A DNA stretch of 64,000 nt from CAVRXZ01 sp963773035 (lineage in GTDB: Bacteria > Acidobacteriota > Vicinamibacteria > Vicinamibacterales > CAVVIG01). The stretch covers positions 1 to 64,000 of the forward strand of contig CAVYZX010000012.1 of the NCBI GenBank assembly GCA_963773035.1, in the 5' to 3' direction. Positions 1 through 9,000 of this stretch are shown piece after piece; positions within the stretch are counted from its first letter, which is position 1, and each line of letters opens with the position of its first letter. Under the pieces are notes generated by a model, which made no database searches, had not been told where the DNA came from, and saw nothing but the letters and a program-made list of their open reading frames with translations. The translations under genes were made by a program, and so were the position numbers.

Positions 1-790
1 GACCAACGAGCCAAGCGATGCCGATGCCGATGAGATAGAGGGCCACCATCGGCGCGGCAAAAATGGTTTGAGTGACCATGTCCGCGCTCGGCGTGATGAT
101 TGCGGCGACGATGAAAATGATGAGCACGGCGTACTTGAAGCTCCTAGCCAGAAACCGCCACGTGATCAGCTTCATTTTCGCAAGGAAGAACACGAGCGTC
201 GGCATCTGGAACACGACGCCCATGCCGAGCAGCATTTTCGTGTACAGGCTGAACACATCTTCGAGCTTCGGCAGGAACGTCAAATCGGGGCTGTTAAAAC
301 TGGCGAAGAAGGTCATCATCACCGGAAATATTATGTAATGGTTGAACGCTGCGCCACCGACGAACCCGATCGTCGACATCAACACGAAAGGGATGGCGAG
401 CTTTTTCTCGTTTGCGTAAAGCCCGGGCGCGATGAACAGCCAGACCTGGTACATCACGTACGGCGCGGCCAGTATCGTCCCCGCAATCAACGCAACCTGA
501 ACGTAAAGCGAGAAGGCTTCGCCTGGCTGGGTATAGATCATCCGGCTGCCGGCTGGCAGCAGGCTGCGCGTCGGGGCAAGAAGAAAATCAACGACGCTGT
601 TGATGAAGAAGAAACCGATACAGACGCCAACGGCAATCGCCAGCACCGCACGAATGATTCGTTTGCGGAGCTCGTCGAGATGCTCCAGAAACGACATCTG
701 CCCGCCGAGGGCTTCTTCCTCCTCGTCGTGTTGAGCGAGGGCGTGCGCTGTGGCTCCAGCGCCAGAACCTGGAAATGGAACGAGAGCCAA
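1..790 (-). CDS. tatC: Sec-independent protein translocase TatC (3' end off the window)
   Basis: The multi-spanning core of the twin-arginine translocase recognises folded precursors that carry an RR signal. The reverse strand reads MSFLEHLDELRKRIIRA, the conserved TatC amino end, followed by several hydrophobic segments. The gene continues past base 1, so the C-terminus is missing. Start choice: an ATG at 697 gives the canonical beginning. The frame stays open to a TTG at 790, directly after the tatA stop, and reads ALVPFPG and an acidic stretch, so I give the longer form. It lies directly behind tatA in the same transcription unit. A possible client is the hydrolase at 60627-61520, which has an SRRQFL signal. 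Identity is secure; the start is not. Confidence 0.9.
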   Translation of the reverse strand, partial: MALVPFPGSGAGATAHALAQHDEEEEALGGQMSFLEHLDELRKRIIRAVLAIAVGVCIGFFFINSVVDFLLAPTRSLLPAGSRMIYTQPGEAFSLYVQVALIAGTILAAPYVMYQVWLFIAPGLYANEKKLAIPFVLMSTIGFVGGAAFNHYIIFPVMMTFFASFNSPDLTFLPKLEDVFSLYTKMLLGMGVVFQMPTLVFFLAKMKLITWRFLARSFKYAVLIIFIVAAIITPSADMVTQTIFAAPMVALYLIGIGIAWLVG

Positions 791-1114
791 TTACGCGCTC
801 TTATTGACGGCGCTGGTTTCGACGTGGCTCCCCGCGGCAGGTTCAGTCGGATGCACTGACGCCGGCTCCTCGATGTGTGCCGATGGTGGGGAGGTCGTCT
901 CGGCCGGCTTTGACGTTTCTTCGACTTTCGATCGCTGCTCCTCCATGCGAATCTCTTCCTCGAGCGTGCTCTTCAGCTCGTTCGACGCTCGCTTGAACTC
1001 CGCAAGACTCTTACCGAGGGAGCGGCCCAATTCGGGTAATTTGCGGGGACCAAAGATGATCAGGGCGATGACAAAAATGATGATCAGCTCGGGCATCCCG
1101 ATGGAACCAAACAT
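791..1114 (-). CDS. tatA: Twin-arginine translocase subunit TatA/TatB
   Basis: This 107-residue protein has the TatA/TatB plan: one short N-terminal membrane helix (MPELIIIFVIALIIFGPRKL), the hinge GPRKLPELG, an amphipathic helix (SLGKSLAEFKRAS) and an acidic, disordered tail rich in E, P and T. It multimerises to form the pore element of the Tat translocase. The long, charged helix ending in LKSTLEEEI leans towards TatB, so TatA and TatB cannot be separated from sequence alone. The ATG follows a GGAG-containing ribosome site, and tatC begins right at its stop codon. Confidence 0.92.
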   Translation of the reverse strand: MFGSIGMPELIIIFVIALIIFGPRKLPELGRSLGKSLAEFKRASNELKSTLEEEIRMEEQRSKVEETSKPAETTSPPSAHIEEPASVHPTEPAAGSHVETSAVNKSA

Positions 1115-1178
1115 GATGTGCTCCTGACTTCCAAGAACGAGGGCCCGACCGATGGCGAGGCCTCAACTGCCCTTCGTC

Positions 1179-1208
1179 ATTATAGGAATCGTAGACTGGA
1201 CGGGTCAA
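1179..1208 (-). promoter_or_regulatory. Putative sigma-70-type promoter of tatA-tatC
   Basis: On the minus strand there is a TTGACC hexamer (1208-1203), an 18-base spacer and a perfect TATAAT (1184-1179), about 65 bases before the tatA start. The region lies between divergent tatA and the S41 protease gene. Inferred from consensus only. Confidence 0.5.
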
Positions 1209-1266
1209 GAAATTCTGCCTCTGAATGTCCCAGAAGTCGTTGCTCGTAAGGAAGTTATCTGCTACG

Positions 1267-2898
1267 ATGCCTTTCATGCGACGTTACCGCCCTCTCCCTG
1301 CTGTCGTCTTCGCGATCGTCGTCTCGGCTTTGATCGGCGGGCTGCTCGGCAAGAGTGCCTTTGCCGTCGACGACAAGATTCCGGAGCACTACAAGACCTT
1401 CACGGCGGCGCTCAGTGCAATCGAGGCGAACTACGTCGAGAAGGTCGAGTCCGAGAACCTAGTGTACAGCGCCATTCGAGGCATGCTGGGCACTCTGGAT
1501 CCGCACTCGAGCTTTTTCACACCTCGTGAGTACGCGCAGATGCGGGAGCGGCAGGAAGGGCGGTATTACGGCATTGGCATTCAGATCGTAGCGACCGACG
1601 GGGACATCGTGGCCACGCGCGTGTTCGAGGGCTCGCCCGCGTTCAAACAAGGTATTCGCCGCGGCGACGTCATCGCCCAAATCATGGGCGAGAGTGCCAA
1701 GAACTGGACTGCCGATCAGGCCATGCAGAAGCTGCGCGGACCGAAGGGGACGGCGGTACAGATTTCGATCAAGCGGCGCGGATACGAACAATTCATTCCG
1801 ATTGGTCTCACGCGCGACGAGGTGTACATCCCGACGGTGCCGTCGTTCTTCATGATTGATGCGACGACCGGCTACATCCAGCTTCACGATTTTGGCGAGA
1901 ACACGGATCGGGACTTGAAGCACGCCCTGCACGATCTCGCGTCCAAAGGTATGCGTCGGCTGTTGCTGGATATCCGTGAGAATCCCGGTGGGCCGCTCGA
2001 CCAGGCGATCAAGGTCGCAAACGAGTTCCTGCCGCGCGGCAGGATGATCGTCTACACCCGTGGCCGCGTCACGAACTCCGACCAGGACTACCGGGCAACT
2101 GAGGACAGCGAGTTTACCGACATTCCGATCGTTGTGATGGCGAACCGAAGCAGTGCGAGCGCGTCTGAGATCGTCACCGGCGCTTTACAGGACCACGACC
2201 GTGCCTACATCGTCGGCGAAACGACATTCGGGAAAGCTCTCGTCCAGTCGATCTACAAGGTGAGCGGCAGTGCCGGCCTAGCGCTGACGACCGCGCACTA
2301 CTACACGCCGAGTGGCCGCCTCATTCAGCGCCCATGGGATGCGACCTTCGACGAGTACCTCAGCTATCAGCTCAAGGATCAAGAGGTCGAGCGTCCGCAC
2401 AACCCGAGCGATCTCAAGAGAACCGATTCAGGCCGACCGGTGTACAGCGGCGGCGGGATCGAGCCCGACAAGCGGGTCGTCGGTCCTCTTCTGGGTTTCA
2501 ATCCGGGCCGATTCGGACGCACGTTGCAGGCACGTCAAGCCTTCGACAATTACGCACAGAAGTTCACGGCGGACGGCGACACGCGCGTCGTGCAGCAATC
2601 AACCGGCCGTCAGGTCATCAAGCCGAACTTCGTCGTCGACGATGCGATGTTGGCGGACTTCCGCGAGCATCTGAAAAACGAGAGGATCCGCGTCGACGAT
2701 GAGGCGTTCAAGAAAGAAAGCGATTTCATCCGCGCCATGATCCGATTCCGGATCGACGAAGCCGTCTTCGGCACGATGGAAGCGCAGCGTCACCTCATCA
2801 ACGCCGACCCCCAGGCTCAGGTCGCGATCAGCATGTTTGGGGAGGCCCAGAAGCTCACCGAGTTGGCAAAAGCAACCGGACGGTCCAAGGCTCACTAA
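1267..2898 (+). CDS. S41 family C-terminal processing peptidase (CtpA/Prc type)
   Basis: A periplasmic serine protease of the tail-specific family that trims or degrades envelope proteins. From the ATG at 1267 it has an N-terminal signal anchor (VVFAIVVSALIGGLLG), then the S41 N-terminal helices (LDPHSSFFTP), a PDZ domain (GIGIQIVATDGD to roughly residue 190) and the protease core. The catalytic serine lies in NRSSASASEIVTGAL and the general-base lysine in ETTFGKALVQ, so both Ser and Lys of the dyad are present. Length, 543 residues, is normal for the family. The frame is open 14 codons further upstream (1225), but the downstream ATG leads straight into the signal segment. It diverges from tatA. 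Confidence 0.93.
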   Translation: MPFMRRYRPLPAVVFAIVVSALIGGLLGKSAFAVDDKIPEHYKTFTAALSAIEANYVEKVESENLVYSAIRGMLGTLDPHSSFFTPREYAQMRERQEGRYYGIGIQIVATDGDIVATRVFEGSPAFKQGIRRGDVIAQIMGESAKNWTADQAMQKLRGPKGTAVQISIKRRGYEQFIPIGLTRDEVYIPTVPSFFMIDATTGYIQLHDFGENTDRDLKHALHDLASKGMRRLLLDIRENPGGPLDQAIKVANEFLPRGRMIVYTRGRVTNSDQDYRATEDSEFTDIPIVVMANRSSASASEIVTGALQDHDRAYIVGETTFGKALVQSIYKVSGSAGLALTTAHYYTPSGRLIQRPWDATFDEYLSYQLKDQEVERPHNPSDLKRTDSGRPVYSGGGIEPDKRVVGPLLGFNPGRFGRTLQARQAFDNYAQKFTADGDTRVVQQSTGRQVIKPNFVVDDAMLADFREHLKNERIRVDDEAFKKESDFIRAMIRFRIDEAVFGTMEAQRHLINADPQAQVAISMFGEAQKLTELAKATGRSKAH

Positions 2899-3180
2899 CG
2901 CGTACTTGCAATAGTGTGCAATTTGGGCACAACCCCAAGGAATTGTGTTGTAGTTTGTCCTTGTCCCTATAAGTAGCCCTTGCTACACTGACGACCGCCT
3001 CGTGGTGAGGGGCGCCTCCTAAGAAGTCGGAAGGCGAAAAGCTGCGAGTCGGGGTTGTTTGCTCGTCCTTCGTCGTCGTTCAGGAAGATCCTGAGCGGAG
3101 CCGAAAAATCGGTCTGTATTCCAGCCAGACAAGTTTCCGATCGGAAGGAAGGCATCCGCTGCGATGCCTAGGTGTGTCCT

Positions 3181-6100
3181 ATGCGTCTCGAGCGTATTGA
3201 AATCAACGGGTTCAAGTCCTTTTCCGATCGGTCGGAGCTGGCCTTCGACAAGGGCGTCACAGCGATCGTCGGCCCGAATGGCTGTGGCAAGAGTAACGTC
3301 GCCGACGCGATCACATGGGTGATGGGCGAACAAAGTGCCAAAAGCCTCCGCGGCGAACGCATGGAGGACATCATCTTCAGCGGAAGCGACGCCCGGAAGC
3401 CGACTGCGTCGGCCGAAGTTCGCCTGCGGTTCAGCGGAGTCGTCAAGGGCGTCACAGGCCCTGCGTTTCCTGCAGACCAAGAGCAGGGGCAGAACGGCAA
3501 CGGATACGGCGGCCACGACTCGACGCCGCACCTGAATGGCAATGGACATGGCAATGCCACGATCGTGGCCGAGGAAACCGTCAGCGCCGAACAGTTGATT
3601 CAGTCGGTCGCGCGTGAGGTCGAGGTCACTCGGCGGCTTTATCGGTCGGGTGACAGCGAATATTTGATCGACGGACGCGCGTGTCGCTTGAGGGACGTGC
3701 ACGAGCTCCTGATGGATACCGGGCTTGGCGCCAAAGCGTACGCCATCATCGAGCAAGGCAAGATCGGTCTGATTCTCAGCTCACGTCCAACCGATCGTCG
3801 ACAGCTGATCGAGGAAGCGGCCGGGGTCACGAAGTACAAGTCGCGGCGGCGAGCAGCCGAACTGAAGCTCGAGGCGGCCCAGCAGAACCTGACTCGAATC
3901 GAAGATATCGTGTTCGAGGTGGAGAAGCAGAGAGGGACTCTGAAGCGCCAGGCGGCGAAGGCGCGACGATATCAAAAGCTTCGCGGTGAGCTGCGGCGTT
4001 GGGAAAAAGTTCTGTTCGCTCGAAAGTACCGCCAGCTGGCGGAAGCCATCGAATCCGCGCGCGCTCGGGTAGCAGCGGCACGTGAAAGAGATGCGGCATC
4101 TGCCGCCCGGGTTGCCGAGATCGAGTCAGACCTCGGAAGGCTGAGGATCGAGCTCGTCGAGTCGGAAACCCGCGCAACTGCGGCGCGCGATGCGGCCCAC
4201 GCGTGCGAGTTGGCGATCAACCGCCAGCAGCAGCAGATCGCCTTCGACCGCGAGCAGATTCAGACGTTCGATGCCAGAAAGACCGTGGTAGCCGCGGAAC
4301 TCGAGGTTCTGGAAGCGCGGCGCGAGCCCGCCCAGGCCCTGCTCGCGGCCCGCCGAAGCGCCGCCGCCGACGCTGCTCTCGAGCGCGATCGAGCGGAACA
4401 GGCACTTGCCGACGATTCGGACGCATACGAATCGGCTCATTGTGCCATCGAGGGCCTCGAGGCTGACGTCGAGGCCGCCCGGAGCGAAGTGTTTTCCGCG
4501 ATCAATTCGGCCACGGCGCTGCGTCATGCGCTGGAGCATGCTGGCGCGGCTCGCGAAAAGGTGGCCGAAACGCTCACGAAGCTCGACGTCGAAATCGACG
4601 ACGTTCGTGTCGAATCGGACCGTGTGGCCGCAGATAGGGCAACGGCCGCCGGCCGCCTCCGGCAAGGGCAAGAAGCAATCGAGGCCACTCGCCTCGCACG
4701 TGTGGCGCGGGAATCGGAGCTGGCCAGTGCGCGCATCGAACATGAATGGCGGGCGCGTTCCGTGCGTGCGCGCGAGCAGGAGCTGGCAGGGCTGGAGGCG
4801 CGGCTCAAGTCATTCGAAGAGCTCGAGGCGGCGCGAGCAGGATACGGCGATGGCGCACGCGCCGTGCTGGCTGAAGCCAACGGCACGGTGCACCAACGAG
4901 GGGCCGTTGCGGATTACCTGGAGGTCCAGCTGGGGCACGAGCGAGCCGTCGAGGCTTGCCTCGGGGATCTTCTTGAATATGTCGTCGTCGAGAGTCCCGA
5001 GCATGCTGTCGCGGGATTCCAGCTCGTTCGAGAGCAGGGGGCGGGACGTTGCGGGTTCGTCATTGCATCGGAAGATCTGAGTAGCTTCCGGCTTAAGCCG
5101 GAAGCCACAAATCCCCAGCCGGAAGCCACAAGTTTGACGCCGTTATCGTCCGTCGTGCGCGTCAACGGACCGTATGCCGACGCCATCCGCAGAGCAATCG
5201 GCCCGGCTTGGATCGCGAGCGATTATGCCGGCGCTGCTGCCGCGAGCCAGCACACGACGTTTCCCGTTGCTACGATGGCCGGCGATCTCTTTCGCGGACC
5301 ACACGTCGTTACGGGCGGCAGTCCCGACGAGGCTCGCGGCATTCTCGAAACCAAACGCCAGATTCGTGAGCTGCGGGGGCGTCTCGAAGAAGGCCGCGAA
5401 GCGCTCCAACAGCTGGCTGAAGAGACCCAGCAATTCGAGATCACCATTGCGCAGGCGTTGAGCGGCATTTCTGCCCTTACCGATGAACACCACAGGCGGG
5501 AGAAGGCCACCGTTGGTTTCGAGGCGCAGCTGCAACGCTCGGCCGACGAGACAGCGCGGCTCGCGCAGAAGGGCGAGCAGCTCGCTCGAGAGCGCCGGCA
5601 GGCGGAGGAGGAGCGCGAGAACTTGAACCGGCGCGAGGAGGAAGCGCGAGCCTCGATCAGCCGCCTGGAGCAGGACCAGTTGTTGGCGGACGAGCGATTG
5701 ACGGCGGCCCAACGGCGGCTGCTCGAAGTCCGTGAAGCCGCCGACGGCTTGAGCCGGCGAGCCGCCGAGGCCGGGGCGTCACATGCTGCACTCGTCGAAC
5801 GCGCGGCGGCGCTCGAGGCGGACGTTCGACGGCTCGAGGAGTCTGGAGCCGAGCTGGAGGCTCGCGCGCGGACGTTGAGTGATGAACTGGCGCAGGTCGC
5901 CAGCCGGCTCGACGCGCTTGCCGCTTCGGTGTCCGCCGGCGAATCACAGCTCGACAGCGATGTCCTCGCGCTCGAGACGATGCGTCAGGAGGTCCGAACA
6001 GCCGACGAATCACTCGCCACCCGGCGAGCCACGGCCGAAGAGCAGGAAACCGTCTTGAAGGACGCCCGGGCAGCGCTCGATTCGGTCCGTGCCATCGTGG

Positions 6101-7047
6101 CCGAGCTCGACATCACGCGCGCGACCGCTGAGGGGGAACTCTCACATGTGGCCAATGCGTGCATCGAAGCGGTTCAGGTGACGCTGGACGAGGTCGTGAT
6201 CGAAGTGGAGCAAATGGAGCGCGAGGGGAGCGCCACGCCTGATGCTCGCAGTCTTGGTGTCGACGATACGGAGGATGCTTCGGACGAGGGCGGCGACACC
6301 GGCCTGGGCGTCGCTTCCAGCGACGGCACAGGTGACGTCGCGGTTCACGATTCGAGCGATCTGGCGGCTCCAAGCGCTTCGGTTCTCGCTGCTGAGCAGC
6401 AGGCCCTTAGCGCCGAGGAAGCGATTTCGAGACTGCGCGCGAAGATCGATCGGCTGGGCCCCGTCAACATGATGGCGATCGAACAATTCGACGAACTGGA
6501 GACGCGGCACGGGTTTCTCGCCACGCAGCGCAAGGATCTCGTCGATTCAATCGCCCAGACAGCCGAGGCCATCAAGCGGATCGATGAGACAACCCGGCAA
6601 CGCTTTGCCGAGGCGTTTTCGGCCATCAATCGCAATTTCCAGGAGACCTTCAGCACGTTGTTCGGCGGTGGTCGCGCCGGTCTCACGCTGCTCGACGAAA
6701 GCGATCTGTTGGAGAGCGGGATTGAAATCATCGCGCAGCCGCCGGGCAAGCGGCTTCAAAGCGTCCAACTTTTGTCGGGTGGTGAGAAGGCGCTGACGGC
6801 CATCGCGCTCATGTTCGGCCTGTTCAAATACAAGCCGAGTCCGTTCTGCCTGCTGGACGAGATCGATGCTCCGCTGGACGATGCCAACATCGGGCGATTC
6901 GTCGAGATGCTCCGCGGTATGCAGCAGCACACGCAATTCATCCTGATCACTCACAACCGGAAGACCATGGAGATCGCCGATCGGTTGTACGGCGTAACCA
7001 TGGAGGAGCCTGGGGTGTCGAAGCTCATCTCGGTTCAGCTAAACTGA
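3181..7047 (+). CDS. smc: Chromosome segregation protein SMC
   Basis: An ATPase that compacts and segregates chromosomes with the ScpAB kleisin complex; neither scp gene is in the window. The N-terminal ABC half has Walker A GPNGCGKSN near residue 33 and the Q-loop region WVMGEQSAKSLRG. Two long coiled coils flank a hinge (about residues 540-710). The C-terminal half has the signature LLSGGEKALTAIALM and Walker B FCLLDEIDAPLDD. At 1288 residues it is slightly long. Two insertions explain this: a repeat-derived segment in the hinge (about residues 632-655) and an acidic low-complexity stretch in the second coiled coil (DDTEDASDEGGDTG). A GTG at 3172 is an alternative start, but MRLERIEINGFKSF is the family's normal beginning. 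Confidence 0.97.
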   Translation: MRLERIEINGFKSFSDRSELAFDKGVTAIVGPNGCGKSNVADAITWVMGEQSAKSLRGERMEDIIFSGSDARKPTASAEVRLRFSGVVKGVTGPAFPADQEQGQNGNGYGGHDSTPHLNGNGHGNATIVAEETVSAEQLIQSVAREVEVTRRLYRSGDSEYLIDGRACRLRDVHELLMDTGLGAKAYAIIEQGKIGLILSSRPTDRRQLIEEAAGVTKYKSRRRAAELKLEAAQQNLTRIEDIVFEVEKQRGTLKRQAAKARRYQKLRGELRRWEKVLFARKYRQLAEAIESARARVAAARERDAASAARVAEIESDLGRLRIELVESETRATAARDAAHACELAINRQQQQIAFDREQIQTFDARKTVVAAELEVLEARREPAQALLAARRSAAADAALERDRAEQALADDSDAYESAHCAIEGLEADVEAARSEVFSAINSATALRHALEHAGAAREKVAETLTKLDVEIDDVRVESDRVAADRATAAGRLRQGQEAIEATRLARVARESELASARIEHEWRARSVRAREQELAGLEARLKSFEELEAARAGYGDGARAVLAEANGTVHQRGAVADYLEVQLGHERAVEACLGDLLEYVVVESPEHAVAGFQLVREQGAGRCGFVIASEDLSSFRLKPEATNPQPEATSLTPLSSVVRVNGPYADAIRRAIGPAWIASDYAGAAAASQHTTFPVATMAGDLFRGPHVVTGGSPDEARGILETKRQIRELRGRLEEGREALQQLAEETQQFEITIAQALSGISALTDEHHRREKATVGFEAQLQRSADETARLAQKGEQLARERRQAEEERENLNRREEEARASISRLEQDQLLADERLTAAQRRLLEVREAADGLSRRAAEAGASHAALVERAAALEADVRRLEESGAELEARARTLSDELAQVASRLDALAASVSAGESQLDSDVLALETMRQEVRTADESLATRRATAEEQETVLKDARAALDSVRAIVAELDITRATAEGELSHVANACIEAVQVTLDEVVIEVEQMEREGSATPDARSLGVDDTEDASDEGGDTGLGVASSDGTGDVAVHDSSDLAAPSASVLAAEQQALSAEEAISRLRAKIDRLGPVNMMAIEQFDELETRHGFLATQRKDLVDSIAQTAEAIKRIDETTRQRFAEAFSAINRNFQETFSTLFGGGRAGLTLLDESDLLESGIEIIAQPPGKRLQSVQLLSGGEKALTAIALMFGLFKYKPSPFCLLDEIDAPLDDANIGRFVEMLRGMQQHTQFILITHNRKTMEIADRLYGVTMEEPGVSKLISVQLN
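5084..5130. repeat. Palindromic repeat inside the SMC hinge
   Basis: Bases 5084-5105 form a perfect 22-base palindrome centred on TTAA (arms GCTTCCGGCTT / AAGCCGGAAGC). The half-site AGCCGGAAGCCACA is repeated at 5117-5130. The element is read in frame as SFRLKPEATNPQPEATS within smc. Both the symmetry and the extra residues look like insertion of a small mobile-type palindrome. Confidence 0.75.
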
Positions 7048-7094
7048 GGCGGGTTGCGAAGTATCGGCTAACATAGCGCGCAATCACACCGAGC

Positions 7095-8234
7095 TTGAAC
7101 GAAGACAGAGCGTCCCGCTATCACCGCCTGAAGCGCCGAGCGAGCGTGGTTTCGTTGCTGTGGAGTCTCGCGCTGCTCGGCGGTCTGCTTTGGACCGGCC
7201 TCAGCCTGGGCTTGCGTTCTTTCGCCGAGTCCGCCGCCGGGGCAGTCGTATTCCATTTCAGTCCTGCCCGGGCGGTCGTTCCACAACTGACGGTGATCGT
7301 CTATGTCTGCCTCCTGATGCTGCTCAGCGAGCTGGGAAACGTTCAGATCGGCTTCTACGCCGGTTTCTTGTTGGAGCGTCGCTATGGATTGTCGAACGAG
7401 CGTTTCGGAGCCTGGCTGCGAGACCGGATAAAAGCTCTCGGCGTTGGTCTGATATTCGGCTCGGTCGGCGCGTTGATCCTGTATACGCTCATGACGGCTT
7501 CACACGAGTGGTGGTGGTTGACCGCGGGCCTGATCTTCGCGGTCATCGTGGTCGGCCTCACGCAACTCGCGCCGGTCCTGTTACTGCCGTTGTTCTATCG
7601 CTTGAAGCCGCTGGACCGTGAGACGCTGAAGATGCGGCTTCTGGCGCTCGCGGATCGCTCGGGTGCGCGCGTCCTGGGTGCTTACGAGTGGGGGCTTGGA
7701 GAGAAGACCAAGAAAGCCAACGCCGCCCTGACCGGCCTCGGGGCGACGCGCCGAATCCTGGTGTCGGACACGATGCTGGCGGAGTATTCGGACGACGAGA
7801 TCGAGGTGGTGCTCGCGCACGAGCTCGCGCATCACGTGCACGGCGATATCTGGAAGGGGATCGTTTTCGAGAGCGGCCTGATTCTCGGCGGGTTCTATCT
7901 CGCCGCGCGCGTGCTCCGTGCCCTCGCCTTGCCGCTCGGCCTGCGCGACGTGGCCGATGTCGCAGGGCTGCCGCTGTTACTGCTGGCCGCCGGCGCCGTG
8001 TCGTTCCTGGCCGTGCCGCTCGCACACGCAATGTCGCGCGCGTACGAGCGCAGTGCCGATCGTTTTGCGCTCAACCTCACCAGAAATCCGGAGGCGTTCA
8101 TATCGGCCATGCGCCGGCTCGGGAACCAGAACCTCGCCGAGGAGCATCCTTCCAAGATCGTGCAGTGGCTGTTCTACAGTCATCCGCCGATGCGCGAGCG
8201 CATTGCGGCAGCGCAGGCGTTCGCGAATCGCTAG
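7095..8234 (+). CDS. M48 family zinc metalloprotease (Ste24/CAAX-protease type)
   Basis: An integral membrane metalloprotease of the Ste24 group. The sequence starts at a TTG (NEDRASRYHRLKRR) and has several membrane segments in the first 170 residues. The zinc motif is LAHELAHHVHGD (HExxH), preceded by the conserved segment ANAALTGLGATRRILVSD. The third ligand region is AYERSADRFAL, and membrane helices lie between the motifs. The 379-residue length and topology match the family, which degrades or trims membrane-associated substrates. The true prenyl-protein processing role is eukaryotic, so bacterial quality control is the safer inference. It follows smc by 47 bases and may share its transcript. 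Confidence 0.9.
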   Translation: MNEDRASRYHRLKRRASVVSLLWSLALLGGLLWTGLSLGLRSFAESAAGAVVFHFSPARAVVPQLTVIVYVCLLMLLSELGNVQIGFYAGFLLERRYGLSNERFGAWLRDRIKALGVGLIFGSVGALILYTLMTASHEWWWLTAGLIFAVIVVGLTQLAPVLLLPLFYRLKPLDRETLKMRLLALADRSGARVLGAYEWGLGEKTKKANAALTGLGATRRILVSDTMLAEYSDDEIEVVLAHELAHHVHGDIWKGIVFESGLILGGFYLAARVLRALALPLGLRDVADVAGLPLLLLAAGAVSFLAVPLAHAMSRAYERSADRFALNLTRNPEAFISAMRRLGNQNLAEEHPSKIVQWLFYSHPPMRERIAAAQAFANR

Positions 8235-8280
8235 ACGGAATTTCAAGAGCGCCGGTACCGTCGCCCAGGATCGCTAATCA

Positions 8281-8360
8281 ACCAAAGCCACAAAGCACAC
8301 AAAGGACACAAAGAAATCCAAGTTGGTACCGCTTCGTGTCCTTGGTGGCCTTTGTGGTGA
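8281..8360. repeat. CCACAAAG-type inverted repeat, intergenic copy
   Basis: The left part carries spaced CACAAAG words (AAGCCACAAAGCACACAAAG) and the right part carries their inverse (GTCCTTGGTGGCCTTTGTGG). Together they form an imperfect hairpin between the M48 gene and the cupredoxin gene. Related copies lie at 26363-26396 and 63158-63266. The rest of the 8235-8493 interval shows no gene. Confidence 0.65.
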
Positions 8361-8493
8361 ATCAATGCTGCAAAAAGGAATCGAAGATCGCGTGTTAGAC
8401 GGAGACGCCGTTATCGAGTCGGAACCCTTGCTTCAATGAGCTTCGTTGCCCTCGTGGTTCAGAGGCGTTCGAATGACTTGAAGCCGCTTCGGG

Positions 8494-8889
8494 CTACTTA
8501 CGCGGTCTGACGACCAGCTCGCCGTGCATCTGGCGGCAGCCGTCTTCTATCTGAAGATTGCAGTAAAAGGGAAAAGTTCCGGGCTGGTCTGCGCGAAATT
8601 CGAAGGTGATCGGCTGGCCAGGACTGACCCGCTTGGCGATCCGATAGGCGTCAATCGTCATGCTGTGGGCGATGTCTTCCGAGCGAAGCTCGATCTTCAC
8701 CAAGTCGTTTTGAGAGACTTCGATCCGCTGCGGGCTGTACTTGTACCGGCTCGCCGAGACCGCCCATGAACGGACGGTGGGTTCCTGCCCCGATACGACA
8801 GGCTCCCGCTGAACTCCGAACACTCCGGCGGCAAGTGCTCCGACCAGCGCGACCGAACGGACGCCGCGCTGCAGGGTCATCTTCTGCAT
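8494..8889 (-). CDS. Secreted cupredoxin-domain protein
   Basis: This small exported copper-binding protein of 131 residues begins with a signal peptide (VALVGALAAGVFGVQ), followed by one cupredoxin beta-barrel. Candidate metal ligands are the His of EDIAHSMTIDAYR and the C-terminal cluster FPFYCNLQIEDGCRQMHG. That cluster resembles the Cys-Cys-His/Met arrangement of the CuA site in cytochrome oxidase subunit II, with two Cys nine... eight residues apart. A role in periplasmic electron transfer or copper handling is inference. It stands alone between smc/M48 and the pnp operon. An internal ATG at 8880 is an alternative start. Confidence 0.75.
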   Translation of the reverse strand: MQKMTLQRGVRSVALVGALAAGVFGVQREPVVSGQEPTVRSWAVSASRYKYSPQRIEVSQNDLVKIELRSEDIAHSMTIDAYRIAKRVSPGQPITFEFRADQPGTFPFYCNLQIEDGCRQMHGELVVRPRK

Positions 8890-9000
8890 TCGGTTATCTG
8901 ATTGTACGACGAACCAGCAGGCGAGGCGGTTTGGGGCGGAAATCCAAGCCGCCCTGTGCAGCCGTGGGACGCGCCGTGAAGCCAGTTCGGCGTGGTTCCC

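Noticed and set aside
68..859. A 263-codon plus-strand frame at the left end
   Set aside because: The reverse strand encodes unmistakable TatC and TatA; the plus reading is charged, without a domain.
2899..3180. A small RNA or riboswitch between the S41 gene and smc
   Set aside because: The 280-base gap shows no convincing conserved fold or terminator that I can support by eye.
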